This document shows positions 9,452 through 21,361 of a stretch of DNA of 64,000 bases, piece after piece. Source of the DNA: Sphaerulina vaccinii (Eukaryota; Ascomycota; Dothideomycetes; Mycosphaerellales; Mycosphaerellaceae); the NCBI GenBank assembly GCA_022570795.1, contig JAKUDP010000009.1:1240001-1304000 (forward strand), in the 5' to 3' direction. Every line of letters begins with the position of its first letter. Positions within the stretch are counted from its first letter, which is position 1. Under the pieces are notes generated by a model. The model was given only the letters and a program-made list of their open reading frames with translations, did no database searches and was not told the origin of the DNA. Both the position numbers and the translations under genes were made by a program.

Positions 9452-12352
9452 ATGGCGGAGGCCTCGCCGACTTCTGAAGCCTCTCCGCCCGGTACGAGTG
9501 GTGGCGGTGGTGCGAATGAACGTAACTCATCGTCAGACATTCGAGCTCCGTCAGACTTCTTGCCAGGCTTGCCTCCATCGACCGAGACGCCTTCGATCAC
9601 GAATGCCAATGCGCCAGCAGCAGCAGCAGCAGGCGGCGAGCAACATGAGACGCCAAAGTCGAGCGCGAAGGCCACAGTCGATGCGCATGGCAGGACGCTC
9701 AATCCTCGGTCTTGTGTGACCTGCAGGAAGCGTAAGGTCAAATGCGACAAGCTGTGGCCATGTAATAATTGTAATCGAGCGCATATTGAATGTGTGTTTC
9801 CTGCACCCGGCAGAGCGCCGCGGAAACCACGAAAGCTGGGCGACGGTAAGGACAAGGAACTGCTCGAAAGATTGCGGAAACTGGAAAGTGTGGTCAAGAA
9901 CATGGGAGCTGAGGTGCCTGGAGAGGAAACGAAGGAAAGCAGCAACGAGAAGGCAAAGGAAATTGCATCGCCCAACGCGAGTCCGGTCAATGGATCCGGT
10001 GCTGAGTATAGCACGAACTCATGCGCTCCTGCTGCTGTTGCGACGCGAGACCCAGAAGAAGAGTTCAGGAGCAAGACGAGATGGGTCGAAGAGCAGCAGA
10101 AAGGGCGCTTTGAGAATAGGTTTGGCCGATTGGTGGTGAACGAGGGCAAGTCGAGATATATCAACAACTCCTTCTGGGCCAACCTGAGCAATGAGGTGGA
10201 AGATCTGAAGGGAATCTTAAACCAGTCGAGTGACGATGAAGAAGACCATTTGACAGCTTCACCAGGGTCGAACGAACAACAGCCAAGTAATCACCATGCT
10301 TTCGTCTTTGGCTTCAGCTCGCAGAACATCGATATGCTAGCATTGCATCCTCTGCCTGGCCAGATCAAGGGATATTGGGACATCTTCAAAGACCGTGTAG
10401 ATCCACTATGCAAGATCCTGCACGTACCCACGCTCGAAGGCACTATCATCAGTGCTGCATCACATCTGGCGAACCTGTCTCGAGGGTTTGAGTGCCTACT
10501 CTTTGCAATATACTATGGAGCGACTACAAGTCTATCGGCAGAGGACTGCCTGATCAAGTTGGGCGAGGAGAAGGCTGTACTGCTAACTCGATACCGTTTC
10601 GCGATTGAACAAGCTCTCGCACGAGCCAATTTTCTCACAACAGAAGAAATCGTGGTCTTACAGTCCTTCGTGATCTTTCTGATTTGCCTGCGAAGGAACA
10701 GCGATGCTCGTGTAATCTGGACGCTAACAGGACTCGTGGTGAGAATCGCTCAGACCATTGGTATACATCGGGATGGCAGCCATTTCGGCTTGTCACCTTT
10801 CGAGGTTGAGATGCGGAGACGGCTGTGGTGGCAAGTGTGTATACTTGATACCAGAGCTAGCGAGGATCATGGCTGTGATCCTACCATAGTCGAGCAATCT
10901 TTCGACACGAAGATGCCACTCAACATCAATGACGAAGACATGACTCCTGATATGGAAGAGTTCCCGGCAGAGCGGCAGGGATGCACGGTCATGTCGTTCT
11001 GTCTACTACGATTTGAGGTCTCAAATACTTTCCGGAGAATCAATTACATTCCTCCGGGAACACCAAAGGCATGCACCGAGTACTACCAGTCAGTGACTTT
11101 GCAAGACAAGCAGCGCTGGATCACGGAGTGTCATAAGCGCCTCGAGGAGCGATATCTAAAGAATTGCGACATGACTGTACCACTTTTCTGGGTCACTGCG
11201 ACTGTCGCGAGGCTGATGATGAGCAAGATGTGGCTCATGGTCTACCATCCATTCCAAAGACAAGATGGAGGCGCATCATTATCAGAGGAGGTCAAGGAGA
11301 AACTCTTCATCACGAGTCTGGAGAATATGGAGTACAGTCTGCTACTCGAGAACGAATCAAGAACCAAGAAGTGGGGATGGCTTTTCAGAACTTACATACA
11401 GTGGCACGCCTTGGCTTTCACTCTTTCCGAGCTTTGTCATCGAACCACCGGCGACATGGTCGAGCGTGCCTGGATAGCAGTCGACCGAACGCTGGACGGA
11501 AGATCTGGTCTGCACGCAGAGACCGGTATAGGCCACCTCTGGCGACCATTGACGAAGCTCTACCGGAAGGCCAAAAGTGCTAGAGCCAAAGGGCTGCAGG
11601 CAGAACAACTCGCGAAGCAACGGCAGGGCAGCGTGCCATTGCGACACTACTCTCCAAACGCCAATCCAATGTTTGGACATCCCAATCGAGCCTCTGTGAC
11701 CCGAGCACCTTTGAGCTCTGCTCAACTACAAAGATTCCACCAAGGACCAACGTTCGGGCAAACACCTTTTGATAAGCATGAATTGCTGAGCTCGCCGAAT
11801 CTGACTGATTCTGGGAAGAACCCATTGGGTACTGCCGGCGTGGATACAGCAATCCTAGACCAGGTGGCACAGCCGAATCTCAACGCGACCAATCCATTCG
11901 CCGATATCTCAGCTACTATCAACACGACGCCACTCACAGCCCCCATGCCTCAAACGAGCCCGTCGCACCATATGACCTTTGCTCAAAACTTTCTCAACCC
12001 AATGTCCACCATGAACTTCGACGATGTCCCAATGGACCACTCTACCACTTCACCGAACATTGATGCAACTGCAAACCTGCAGCAGACTTCTTCTCTTTCC
12101 AGCGATCCATTGCGCATGAACTCGCTTGACTCGCTCGACAATGACCTCTCAGTCATGGACACCTCTGGCAACATGGACTGGGAGAACTGGGATCAGCTTG
12201 TGAGACAATTCGGCATGGACATTGACTCTGGCGCTGGAGATGTTGATGCCACAAGGGCGGCATGGAATGGAGCGAATTGGGATATGGCGTCTGGGCCGAG
12301 CAATGCGAACCTGCAGAGTGGGTTTGGGATGAGTGGCGGAGAGTGGTTCTGA
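9452..12352 (+). CDS. Zn2Cys6 fungal transcription factor
   Basis: 966 residues, single exon. The disordered N-terminus includes an Ala run encoded by GCA/CAG-type repeats. The binuclear zinc cluster is Cys88-x2-Cys91-x6-Cys98-x5-Cys104-x2-Cys107-x6-Cys114, followed by a basic linker and a short coiled coil (ELLERLRKLESVVKNM), the usual DNA-binding and dimerisation layout. Residues about 290-720 match the fungal-specific transcription factor domain (for example ARVIWTLTGLVVRIAQTIGIHRDG and FEVEMRRRLWWQVCILDTRAS). The C-terminus is Asn/Ser/Met-rich, like an activation region. It acts in the nucleus; its targets are not deducible. It lies beside the MlrC-type gene on the same strand, so regulation of that gene is possible but unproven. 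Confidence 0.92.
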   Translation: MAEASPTSEASPPGTSGGGGANERNSSSDIRAPSDFLPGLPPSTETPSITNANAPAAAAAGGEQHETPKSSAKATVDAHGRTLNPRSCVTCRKRKVKCDKLWPCNNCNRAHIECVFPAPGRAPRKPRKLGDGKDKELLERLRKLESVVKNMGAEVPGEETKESSNEKAKEIASPNASPVNGSGAEYSTNSCAPAAVATRDPEEEFRSKTRWVEEQQKGRFENRFGRLVVNEGKSRYINNSFWANLSNEVEDLKGILNQSSDDEEDHLTASPGSNEQQPSNHHAFVFGFSSQNIDMLALHPLPGQIKGYWDIFKDRVDPLCKILHVPTLEGTIISAASHLANLSRGFECLLFAIYYGATTSLSAEDCLIKLGEEKAVLLTRYRFAIEQALARANFLTTEEIVVLQSFVIFLICLRRNSDARVIWTLTGLVVRIAQTIGIHRDGSHFGLSPFEVEMRRRLWWQVCILDTRASEDHGCDPTIVEQSFDTKMPLNINDEDMTPDMEEFPAERQGCTVMSFCLLRFEVSNTFRRINYIPPGTPKACTEYYQSVTLQDKQRWITECHKRLEERYLKNCDMTVPLFWVTATVARLMMSKMWLMVYHPFQRQDGGASLSEEVKEKLFITSLENMEYSLLLENESRTKKWGWLFRTYIQWHALAFTLSELCHRTTGDMVERAWIAVDRTLDGRSGLHAETGIGHLWRPLTKLYRKAKSARAKGLQAEQLAKQRQGSVPLRHYSPNANPMFGHPNRASVTRAPLSSAQLQRFHQGPTFGQTPFDKHELLSSPNLTDSGKNPLGTAGVDTAILDQVAQPNLNATNPFADISATINTTPLTAPMPQTSPSHHMTFAQNFLNPMSTMNFDDVPMDHSTTSPNIDATANLQQTSSLSSDPLRMNSLDSLDNDLSVMDTSGNMDWENWDQLVRQFGMDIDSGAGDVDATRAAWNGANWDMASGPSNANLQSGFGMSGGEWF

Positions 12353-12593
12353 GTGAAGCTTGGGAATCTGCTCTACGAGATGATATGCAGACACTCTTTT
12401 CCATTTCGCGCTGCGACGTGACAAAGCCTAACCTCAGAGTTGTACACCTCCATCACGTGCGAAGTATGTACTACGCAAAAGTAGTCTGGCGCTAGCCATG
12501 CCCTGCATGAGCGAGCTTTGGCCGTTGGCCGAGCCGATAACAGCTATAGCTCAAGCCTGAACTCGACATCACCTCTGCGCTCCGACTTGTACC

Positions 12594-14135
12594 ATGAGCG
12601 TGAGAGCCAAGCCAGTCATCGCCATCGCTGGCCTAGGCTGCGAGAACTCCACCTTCTCGCCTGCGCGAACAAAAGCTGCAGACTTTCATGTCAAGCGCGG
12701 CGACGAGGTGGCCAAGCAGTACGCATTCCTTGATAGCAGCACGACTCTAGGCGCTGCAGCAGAATGGCATGGCACGTTAGTTGGCAGCGCTATACCAGGC
12801 GGCAAAGTGACGAATGAAGCCTTTGAAGAGCTCGCCGGAGAACTCGTTACCAGACTTCACAATCTGCTCAAATCCACGCCAATCGATGGCTTGTGGTTCA
12901 ATATCCACGGAGCCATGTATGTTGAAGGCTGGGAAGATATCGAGTCCGAGCTACTTCGACGCATTCGAGCTGTCATAGGACCGGGTGTCGTAGTTTCCGC
13001 GTCCATGGATCTGCATGGCAATGTCTCTCGCGAGTTGGCACATCAGACTGATCTTATTACTTGCTATCGAATGGCCCCTCACGAGGACGAGCAAGAGACG
13101 AAGGAACGAGCCTGCCAGAATTTGGTAACGGTATTGACTGAAGGTTTAAACAGTGGGGCAAAACCTACATTACCTATCAAGGCTTGGATCCCGTTACCAA
13201 TATTGCTTCCCGGAGAACAGACCTCGACTCGAGACGAGCCTGCAAAGCACATCTATGCTGCAGTCCCTGAATTGGAAGCTATGGAAGGTGTCTTGGACGC
13301 TGCGATCTGGGTAGGATATGCCTGGGCAGACGAGCCTCGCAATTGCGCCATTGTCATGGTTACTGGCTTCGACGAAGATGCTGTAAAGTCGGGAGCAGAA
13401 AGATTAGCCCAGCTGTTCTGGGATGCACGTGCAGACTTCAGGTTTGTCGCACCTACAGGGAGTCTCGAGGAGTGTTTAGATATCGCTATCACGTCCAAGG
13501 CTCGTCCATACTACATTTCCGACTCTGGAGATAACCCTACTGCTGGAGGCTCAGGCGATGTCACCTGGTCGCTGGCGAAGATCTTGGCCCGTCCTGAGTT
13601 TCAGCACGAAGATGGGCTCAAGGTTATCTACGCCAGTATACCTGGTCCCGAAGCGATTCGTATAGCATTCGAAGCTGGAGTAGGCGCCACAGTGACAGTC
13701 ACAGCAGGCGCAGAAGTCGACCACCTCCATCATGGACCAGTGACCATGACAGGCAGAGTACATTCGTTCAGATCAGGAGACCGATATGCTCAACAGGAAG
13801 CTGTATTGCAAGTCGGAAGCGTCTTCGTCATCTTGACGAAGCTCCGCAAGCCTTTTCATAGAGAGCATGACTTCATGAATCTGAAACTTGATGCACGGCA
13901 TGGAGCTGATATTGTCATTGTGAAGATCGGGTATCTTGAACCTGATCTGTATGATATGGCTGATGACTGGATGCTTGCACTGACGCCTGGTGGTGTTGAC
14001 CAGGATCTTCAGAGACTAGGACACTCAAGAATCAGAAGACCTATGTTTCCATTTGAGCGGGACTTCAGCGAGGAACCAGACTTGAAGGCAAAAATCATAC
14101 CTGCTTCTCACGAGGCATTATTGTCCTCTTCGTGA
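12594..14135 (+). CDS. MlrC-type M81 family metallopeptidase/amidohydrolase-like protein
   Basis: 513 residues. The N-terminal MlrC domain begins at once (AIAGLGCENSTFSPARTKAADF). Putative metal-ligand motifs are VVSASMDLHGNVS (Asp and His) and the downstream TCYRMAPHEDEQET (His-Glu-Asp). The C-terminal MlrC domain contains SDSGDNPTAGGSGDVTW and later VIVKIGYLEPDLYDMA. The bacterial prototype linearises or degrades microcystin peptides, but fungal relatives are common and their substrates are unknown. Length is normal for the family (about 500). No signal peptide is visible, so it is probably cytosolic. The gap to the upstream regulator gene is 241 bp. Confidence 0.88.
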   Translation: MSVRAKPVIAIAGLGCENSTFSPARTKAADFHVKRGDEVAKQYAFLDSSTTLGAAAEWHGTLVGSAIPGGKVTNEAFEELAGELVTRLHNLLKSTPIDGLWFNIHGAMYVEGWEDIESELLRRIRAVIGPGVVVSASMDLHGNVSRELAHQTDLITCYRMAPHEDEQETKERACQNLVTVLTEGLNSGAKPTLPIKAWIPLPILLPGEQTSTRDEPAKHIYAAVPELEAMEGVLDAAIWVGYAWADEPRNCAIVMVTGFDEDAVKSGAERLAQLFWDARADFRFVAPTGSLEECLDIAITSKARPYYISDSGDNPTAGGSGDVTWSLAKILARPEFQHEDGLKVIYASIPGPEAIRIAFEAGVGATVTVTAGAEVDHLHHGPVTMTGRVHSFRSGDRYAQQEAVLQVGSVFVILTKLRKPFHREHDFMNLKLDARHGADIVIVKIGYLEPDLYDMADDWMLALTPGGVDQDLQRLGHSRIRRPMFPFERDFSEEPDLKAKIIPASHEALLSSS

Positions 14136-16274
14136 GGTTGGCTAGATACTTATACCAATGAAAACAGATTCTCGTATCACACCAACAATCAGACATGCAC
14201 TGGCTTGAGGTGAGTATCACGGTAATAATGGCAGGATGTCGCTCAGTGCGTTCTTCTTGTACTCGCCATATCGCTCGATGTTGTCCTTGAGCGGATCACA
14301 GCAGCTATTGAAGTGAGATCGAAGTTCTCGGTAGGTGAACCACTTGAGACACATGGAGCATCTGCGACGCTTAAATGCCTCCATATAGTAGAGTCCCAGA
14401 TACGCGAAAACACTTCTTGGGTTTTCCAGCGCATCTTCTTGCGCGATGGCATTGCACAGCTTGATGATGGGCATATCGTCCTACCGCATTTCCGATGTTA
14501 TTCGGAGCCTCTGGTGTCATTTTGGTCTGCTGCTGCTAAGCTTGCTGAGTTGTGTGTGTCGATTGGATGGGAAGGCGAGCAATTTTGCTTCCACATTGGA
14601 CCCGATTCCCAGATCTCTGTCTACTGCAGAGTGCTCATGTGCGTATAACTTCAGTACTTTGTGCCTGTATCCAACGTAGCTCTTAGTAAAGTTCTTCCGG
14701 CGATCGTAGCAATGCTTGAAGTGGACACCGAGAATACAGGCCTCGCCAATGGAAACACATGGGGCATCGAGTGCGGTTAAACTATGCGACTTAGTACAGC
14801 TGGAGGGGTAGGAACACAGTACACGGGTCTTTTCAGCTCTTTTCCCTGGAGCGCATCCTATAATCTGATCGTTGTAAAGGGGGGTTTGCTTTCGCTTGTG
14901 GCTGCCAGCTTTCATCGCCTCTGTTTTCACCGTCGGTCGTGTCTTTCCTGTCTTCTCTTTCTTCGAGGCCCCTGTATCTCCTGCGCCCTGCTTCAAGACG
15001 TGAGGGCGTCTTGATTCCAGAAAGACTATGAGATTGTCCCGAAGGTAGGGCTTTGCTGCTAGAATTTCGTGATATGTCCCGCTTTGTGATAGCATCTGGT
15101 TGACAGTTTGGGATAAGTGCGCTCCAACACTGCGACCTTCTGTTTCAACGAGTCAATCGATTCCTCGGACGCCACAGTTCACGCTTGCATCGAGAGACAC
15201 AGTAAACGCGTTGTAAAAGTCGTGATACAGCTGATCCAGCAAAAAGATCGATGAAGCTGCTGAGTGGCTATGGCTCACGTGGCCACTGGGTCACAGGACG
15301 ATCTCGTGCCATCTTATAAGACGATGCTATACCATGGCCCGAAAACCATGGCCGCTGAGCATATTGAGAGGTTGCTGTGTAGCATAATGATATCATAAGA
15401 CTGTTTTTGTACGGTGCGGTATGAGTTGCGGACCGCAATGCCGATGGCTGCCGTGCTTCGTGCCGTCGAGCACGTCTTGTTGAAGTGGATCCTACAGCTC
15501 ATCATCGGTGCGGAGAGCGGTTTTCCTGGCCATTTGCGGGTGGAGATTACGAGCATCCAGCTTCCTTTGATGCGTTGCTGACAAGGATTGCTGAACAATG
15601 TCGCCCAACAATAGTATCGTCAGTCAGTTTTCCAGAGTCCTCACGTTCGCTGCACTGTAGAGTATTCTACGAGCTGCTTACCAAGTCACTCTTCAGCAAA
15701 CTTACAGCGGTGACACGGGCGCACCCAGCAATGATGACGGCAATCTTTTGTGCAACTGGATCGAGGAATGGAAAACGTGAACACGGGCATCGCGAACACT
15801 TTGGGTAAGGCCCAGGTCCAGATCCGTGTCCCGTGAGAAAGAAGCGGGAGTGACCGTCCTTTTGCCGGTTTTAATTGGATGAAAATGAGGTGATTGACCT
15901 CTGGCTTTGAAAGCAACATTTTTCCACCGGTTTCGCAGATGAGGCGAGGCAGGCTTTCGAAGCTAGTGAGTGGTGAGTGGTGATGAGGTTGAGCACGCAA
16001 TATCGGCCCAGCGTGAGGATTAGCAATTGTGTTCTGTGTGCTGTTCCTTTCTTCACGAACAACCATTTCATTGACATCACACATCCTCCTCTTTGCTCAC
16101 CACTGTTCCAATAACCCGGAGTATCCAGTTCAATTCAGTCAACCCACGAACAGGCCCCAAGAACTTGCCCTTTCTCCAAAAATCTGAAGGCGTGATCGAT
16201 TCTCTCAACGCAGAGCAAAAGCCTGCACTCGATACCCCTCACCTCTATACTCCAACACTCACACAACAATCACA
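14136..16274. other. Gene-poor stretch between the MlrC-type gene and MET16
   Basis: 2.1 kb. On the minus strand two frames are open, 14517-15095 and 14217-14474. The second includes a Cys/His pattern (RRRCSMCLKWFTYRELRSHF, then a further Cys pair) that resembles a single degenerate zinc finger. The first has CVSIGEACILGVHFKHCYD. They might be exons of one unrecognised gene, but I could not find a convincing splice join. The remaining frames look random. The last few hundred bases should hold the MET16 promoter. Confidence 0.3.
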
Positions 16275-17189
16275 ATGGGATTCCGTGAACGATCCAATTC
16301 TTCCGACCAGGAATCAGGCTATGCCTCTGCCTCATCGTCATCCTCCCTCCCAGAAGTCTACTTCTCCCGTCCACACCTCAAATTCATCAACTCACAACTC
16401 TCCAAACTTGAGCCCCAAGATGTACTCAAATGGTGCATCACATCTCTTCCACGTCTATACCAAACCTCGGCTTTTGGTCTTACAGGTCTCGCAATCATGG
16501 ACATGATCTCGAAACTCGACTACACCATCAAGCCGGACATCGAGTGCATCTTCCTCGACACACTGTACCACTTTCAAGAGACTCTCGACCTCGTTCAAAG
16601 AGTCCAAGAACGTTACCCAACCATGACTATCCACTCGTACAAGCCAGAAGGATGTAACACCACAGCAGAGTTCGAGTCCAAGTTCGGTGAACGGTTATGG
16701 GAAAAGGATGACGAGAAGTATGACTTCGTCGCCAAGGTCGAGCCAGCCCAGCGTGCGTACCGAGAACTAGATGTCGCGGCTGTCATTACTGGCCGGCGGC
16801 GGACGCAAGGTGGAAAGCGAGGCGATCTCGATATCGTGGAAGTCGACGAAGCTGGTCTGATCAAGATCAATCCTCTCGCAAACTGGTCCTTCAAGGATGT
16901 CCAGTCATATATTGACACGAACAATGTTCCGACGAATGTATTGCTCGAGCGTGGGTATCGTTCGGTCGGTGATTGGCACTCAACGCAACCTGTCAAGGAG
17001 GGTGAGGATGAGCGTGCTGGTCGATGGAAGGGCCAGAAGAAGACCGAGTGTGGCATCCACAACAAGAGGAGTCGGTATGCTATCTTCTTGCAGGAGCAGG
17101 AGGAGAAGCGTCAACGCGAGTTGTCGGAGGCTATCCAGGATGGACTGCAGATGAAGTGCTCGCCGCTCGATGTAATTCGCCAGGCATAA
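16275..17189 (+). CDS. MET16: Phosphoadenylyl-sulfate (PAPS) reductase
   Basis: 304 residues, single exon. It reduces PAPS to sulfite with thioredoxin, the third step of assimilatory sulfate reduction, in the cytosol. The CysH/adenine-nucleotide alpha hydrolase fold is visible: TSAFGLTGLAIMDMISKL (PP-loop region), then CIFLDTLYHFQETLDLVQRV, SYKPEGCNTTAEFESKFGERLW, and VITGRRRTQGGKRGDLDIVE. The catalytic C-terminal motif KKTECGIH carries the active-site cysteine. Length agrees with fungal PAPS reductases. The ATG at 16275 follows an in-frame-free leader and starts with a Ser-rich stretch. It lies 1.7 kb upstream of ATP sulfurylase on the same strand, which supports a pathway link. Confidence 0.95.
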   Translation: MGFRERSNSSDQESGYASASSSSSLPEVYFSRPHLKFINSQLSKLEPQDVLKWCITSLPRLYQTSAFGLTGLAIMDMISKLDYTIKPDIECIFLDTLYHFQETLDLVQRVQERYPTMTIHSYKPEGCNTTAEFESKFGERLWEKDDEKYDFVAKVEPAQRAYRELDVAAVITGRRRTQGGKRGDLDIVEVDEAGLIKINPLANWSFKDVQSYIDTNNVPTNVLLERGYRSVGDWHSTQPVKEGEDERAGRWKGQKKTECGIHNKRSRYAIFLQEQEEKRQRELSEAIQDGLQMKCSPLDVIRQA

Positions 17190-18923
17190 GGAGTCGTGGA
17201 TGGATCTGCATGATAGATGAGGTTGGAATTTGCTGTTTGCGCATTAGCTCTTGGCGTTACTGGGTCGCCGCCGCAGAAGGTGTTGCGAAAAGCATGTTGC
17301 TGATGATGGACATAAATAGAGCGCGACGACGAATGAAAGATCTTCTCTGTGTGCCTTGGTGTCCCACCAAGGTGCTTGTCTAGCTTCCCAGATCCTTCTC
17401 ACCTTTCCTTTCTACACACCAGTCGTGGACCTGACATGCTGACGTACTGGACGTAACGGCATACTGTGGCTCACACATAGCTGAAGTGTCTTCGGGTCCC
17501 GTAGCCTGGATCGACCGCTCATCGGCATGATGATAGAGATGGGTGGAAAACTTGTTTCGTCTGCTGATGTTCGCGGACGCCGAATGATGGCAGAATTGTC
17601 TCCAAGATGGGGTTCTGTACGAGAGTAATCGTCCAAAAACCAGCGTGGCGCTCAATGAAGCCCGATAGCGAAGTTCTGTAGCACTTGAGGTGATCTCGTG
17701 ATCTCTGGTACTCGTCCTTCTGGTAGTATTTTGCAGGTCACATGTCGAAACCCGGCCGTAAGTCCAGCAATTTGCGAGCGTCTTCACCCACGTCTGAACA
17801 ATAATACAACATCCGCAAAGTTCGTACAAATTGTAAGAATCATTCTTGAGACGGCCGATGAAAAGAATGAAGGAAAAATGAAGGACGGGGTAGGAAATGT
17901 TGAGAGAAGAGGAGAAAGATGATCTTCTTCGGAACGCCGCTTATCTTCGGGCTGTCGCTAGCATGTGGTATGCAAACCATGTACTTTTCAACTGATCCGC
18001 TCGATATACCGACAAATTTGTGATGACCAATGAAGAGTCTCTTGTATGTGCAGATGTGCATATGATTTGTTCTTGGTGCTTTGGTTTCACTTCGAAACTT
18101 CGAAACCAACACAGCTCGAGCCGACAATGCACTGTGACAGTACAACATACCTCAAACGTGGGCTGGGGCTGAGGTGAGATGGTATACGTACCTTCGCGAT
18201 ACTCACTACGCGGGTTGGTCTTCCTGAGGCGCCATGACTGTCCCAAGCGATGAAGCACGGCTCAGGTGGGAGTCCTGCACTTGAGCGTCGTTGTCCACTC
18301 CTGATGGACGACGTCAACACGGTCGATGCTCGAAACCTGCCACGACACTCCCGGAGAAGACCCGTTTCGCATACAGCGCCTGATCGATACCAAAGGAAGA
18401 CGGTTGATGAAGGATGGAAGTGAGCACAAAGCTCACCTCAAAGCATGCCTTGGCATGGATTGTCAATCGTGAGGAACAATGGCGTGCTCCCAGCGCGGCT
18501 TCGAAAGGTGGTATTGTCAGCGTTCAAACACCACCACCACCGCCGCTGTGCCACATCAGTACCGACCTCTACCTGTGGCGTTTCCTGATAAACCCTGCAC
18601 TTGGCACAAGTGGATTGTCGATCAGACAGACACGCGTGGCTTCACGACCAGGCGACGACTGATTCGCACCTCCTGAGTGTCTCCTTCGCGACTGCCATTG
18701 GACTTGAAAAAGGACGGACTCACGCCAACCAGAACTTGTCATCGGCCATCCATCCTCAATCAGAACACTTTTCCTGCCTTTCCCGCGATCGGAGAGGAAG
18801 AATCCAGGACCGAGCGGTGACGTGATTTGTTAAGGTTCGCTTGTCTCGTCTTCAAAAAGTTCCTCCTCTGAAGAGTGGGGATTCAGGTGAAGAACAATCA
18901 CTCTTCTTTCACCAATTTTAAAA
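17190..18923. other. Intergenic region between MET16 and MET3
   Basis: 1.73 kb with no supportable gene. The open frames on both strands are short and without motifs. It should contain the MET16 3' end and the MET3 promoter. I looked for a perfect CYS3/MetR-type palindrome (ATGRYRYCAT) in the last 900 bp and did not find one by eye. Confidence 0.4.
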
Positions 18924-20709
18924 ATGGCAAACCCACCTCATGGTATGCACTGCTTGATGCTGAGTTCAAGCATCTGAACAATTCGCTGACAAGCCTGCAG
19001 GCGGTATCCTCAAGGACCTGATTGCCCGCGATGCCCCGCGACGACAGCAACTCGCAGAAGAGGCTGAGAGCCTGCCAGCCATTGTCCTATACGAACGCCA
19101 GTTGTGCGATCTCGAGCTTATCCTCAATGGAGGTTTCTCACCACTGGAAGGATTCATGAATGAGAAGGACTACAATGGTGTCGTTGAGAACAACCGTCTC
19201 GCAGACGGCAATCTCTTCTCCATCCCGATCAACTTGGATCTCAACCAAGACATCATCGACGAGGCTGGCGTAAAGCCAGGTGCTCGTATTGCTCTGCGTG
19301 ATTCTCGCGATGACCGCAATCTTGGCATAATCACAGTTGAGGACGTATACAAGCCAGACAAGCAGAAGGAGGCCAAGGAGGTCTTTGGTGGTGACCCAGA
19401 CCACCCAGCTGTCAAGTACCTCTTCAACCAGACAGGAGAGTACTATGTGGGAGGCAAGATCGAGGCAATCGACCGCCTGCAGCACTACGACTATGTTGGA
19501 CTTCGCTACACACCTGCTGAGCTCCGCGCACACTTCGATAAGCTTGGCTGGTCCAAGGTCGTCGCGTTCCAGACCAGAAACCCAATGCACAGAGCTCACC
19601 GTGAGCTCACTGTCCGCGCCGCCCGCCAACGACAAGCCAATGTGCTCATTCACCCAGTCGTCGGCATGACTAAGCCAGGTGACATTGACCACTTCACACG
19701 TGTCCGTGTCTACCAGGCTCTGCTCCCACGGTACCCCAACGGAATGGCTGTCCTTGGTCTGCTCCCACTTGCCATGCGTATGGGCGGTCCACGTGAGGCC
19801 ATCTGGCACGCCATCATTCGCAAGAACCACGGTGCTACACACTTCATTGTTGGTCGTGACCACGCAGGTCCAGGCAAGAACAGCAAGGGCGAGGAGATCT
19901 ACGGCCCATACGATGCACAGTACGCTGTTGAGAAGTACCGCGATGAGCTTGGTATTGAGGTCGTACCATTCCAGCAGATGACTTACTTGCCAGATACCGA
20001 TGAGTACAAGCCAAAGGACGAAGTTCCAAAGGAGATCAAAACTCTCGACATTTCCGGCACGGAGCTTCGTCGTCGTCTACGAACTGGTGGTGACATTCCA
20101 GAGTGGTTCTCTTACCCAGAAGTTGTCAAGGTGCTCCGCGAATCTCACCCACCTCGCAACAAGCAAGGTTTCACAGTCTTCCTGACCGGATACACCAACT
20201 CGGGCAAGGACGCTATTGCACGCGCCTTGAACGTCACACTCAACCAGCAAGGTGGTCGATCTGTCTCGCTCCTCCTTGGTGAGACTATCCGCTCTGAGCT
20301 ATCCTCCGAGCTTGGATTCACTCCGGAGGACCGCGACAAGAACATCCAGCGTATTGGTTTCGTTGCCGCCGAGCTCACTCGTGCTGGTGCAGCTGTCATC
20401 GCCGGACCGATTGCCCCATACGCCAAGTCACGAAAGGCTGCTCGCGAGACTGTCGAGAAGCACGGCTCCTTTTACCTCGTTCACGTTGCCACACCACTCG
20501 AGTATGCCGAGAAGACCGACCGACGTGGTATTTACAAGAAGGCACGCGCTGGCGAGATCAAGGGTTTTACAGGAATTGATGACCCATATGAGGCTCCAGA
20601 AGGGAAGGAGGCTGATCTCGTTGTTGACCTTACTCAGATCAACGTGAGGACAGCAGTCCACCAGATCGTGCTTTTGCTCGAGGCTGAGGGTCTGCTTGAT
20701 CAGCTATAG
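18924..20709 (+). CDS. MET3: ATP sulfurylase (sulfate adenylyltransferase)
   Basis: Two exons: 18924-18942 and 19001-20709 (58-bp intron, donor GTATGC, acceptor CTGCAG), 575 residues beginning MANPPHGGILKDLIARDA. It activates sulfate with ATP to APS, the first step of sulfate assimilation. The PUA-like N-domain is followed by the catalytic domain with QTRNPMHRAHREL and GRDHAGPGKNSKG, the nucleotide-binding motifs of the family. The C-terminal domain resembles APS kinase (GYTNSGKDAIARALN) but, as in other filamentous fungi, serves as the allosteric PAPS-binding module rather than a kinase. The 19-bp first exon is easily missed; the downstream ATG at 19102 would lose about 40 conserved residues. 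Same strand as MET16. Confidence 0.97.
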
Positions 20710-21361
20710 ATGTCTTGAGGTCAGACGAGACTTTACGAAAGGCGCCTGGTGTTTGAATGCATAATCGTGTGAGCGCATAGAACATGACCTGCTACAGGTC
20801 AGGGGATAGAGGCCGAGCTGCAATGAGCAACGACCAAAAGTCAGAATCAACAATGATCACCAGTCTTGATCTTCTTTCCACCGGCCTGTCGCAATCCGTT
20901 GACAGCGTGGTTGAGGGGCCCGTTCGCCGGATGTAGTGTTACTTCCTGCAGACCTGTGATAGCCTCAGGGCTGACTCTGGGCTTCGAATGCCAATGCAGT
21001 ATTGGCAAACTTTAACCACTGACAACAGCGCAACAGCCTCACCGCTTAGTAAAGCACTACTCACAACTTTCTGCGGCTTTTCGCACAAGGTAAGACTTCA
21101 GCTTAACAATGCAGTGAAAACCAAGACATGCTTTTATCAGCAACGCATTCGCAGGGAACAACCCAGAAGCTACACCTGGTCGTGATGCGATGATTTATGA
21201 TGCTCGCTATCTCAGGCGCTATTCAGCCTAATGGAAACGACAAGGGTATATATGGCAAGGACGTCCCTATGTTATGCCATCACAGTTCTGGACATCATAC
21301 CTCAGCTTGTGCTGACCACACCTGACTACTCTTCGCCACCGACACTAGCTAGCCAGAGAAG
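20710..21361. other. Intergenic region downstream of MET3
   Basis: 652 bp. Only short open frames without motifs. It holds the MET3 3' end and the promoter of the NmrA-like gene. Confidence 0.4.
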
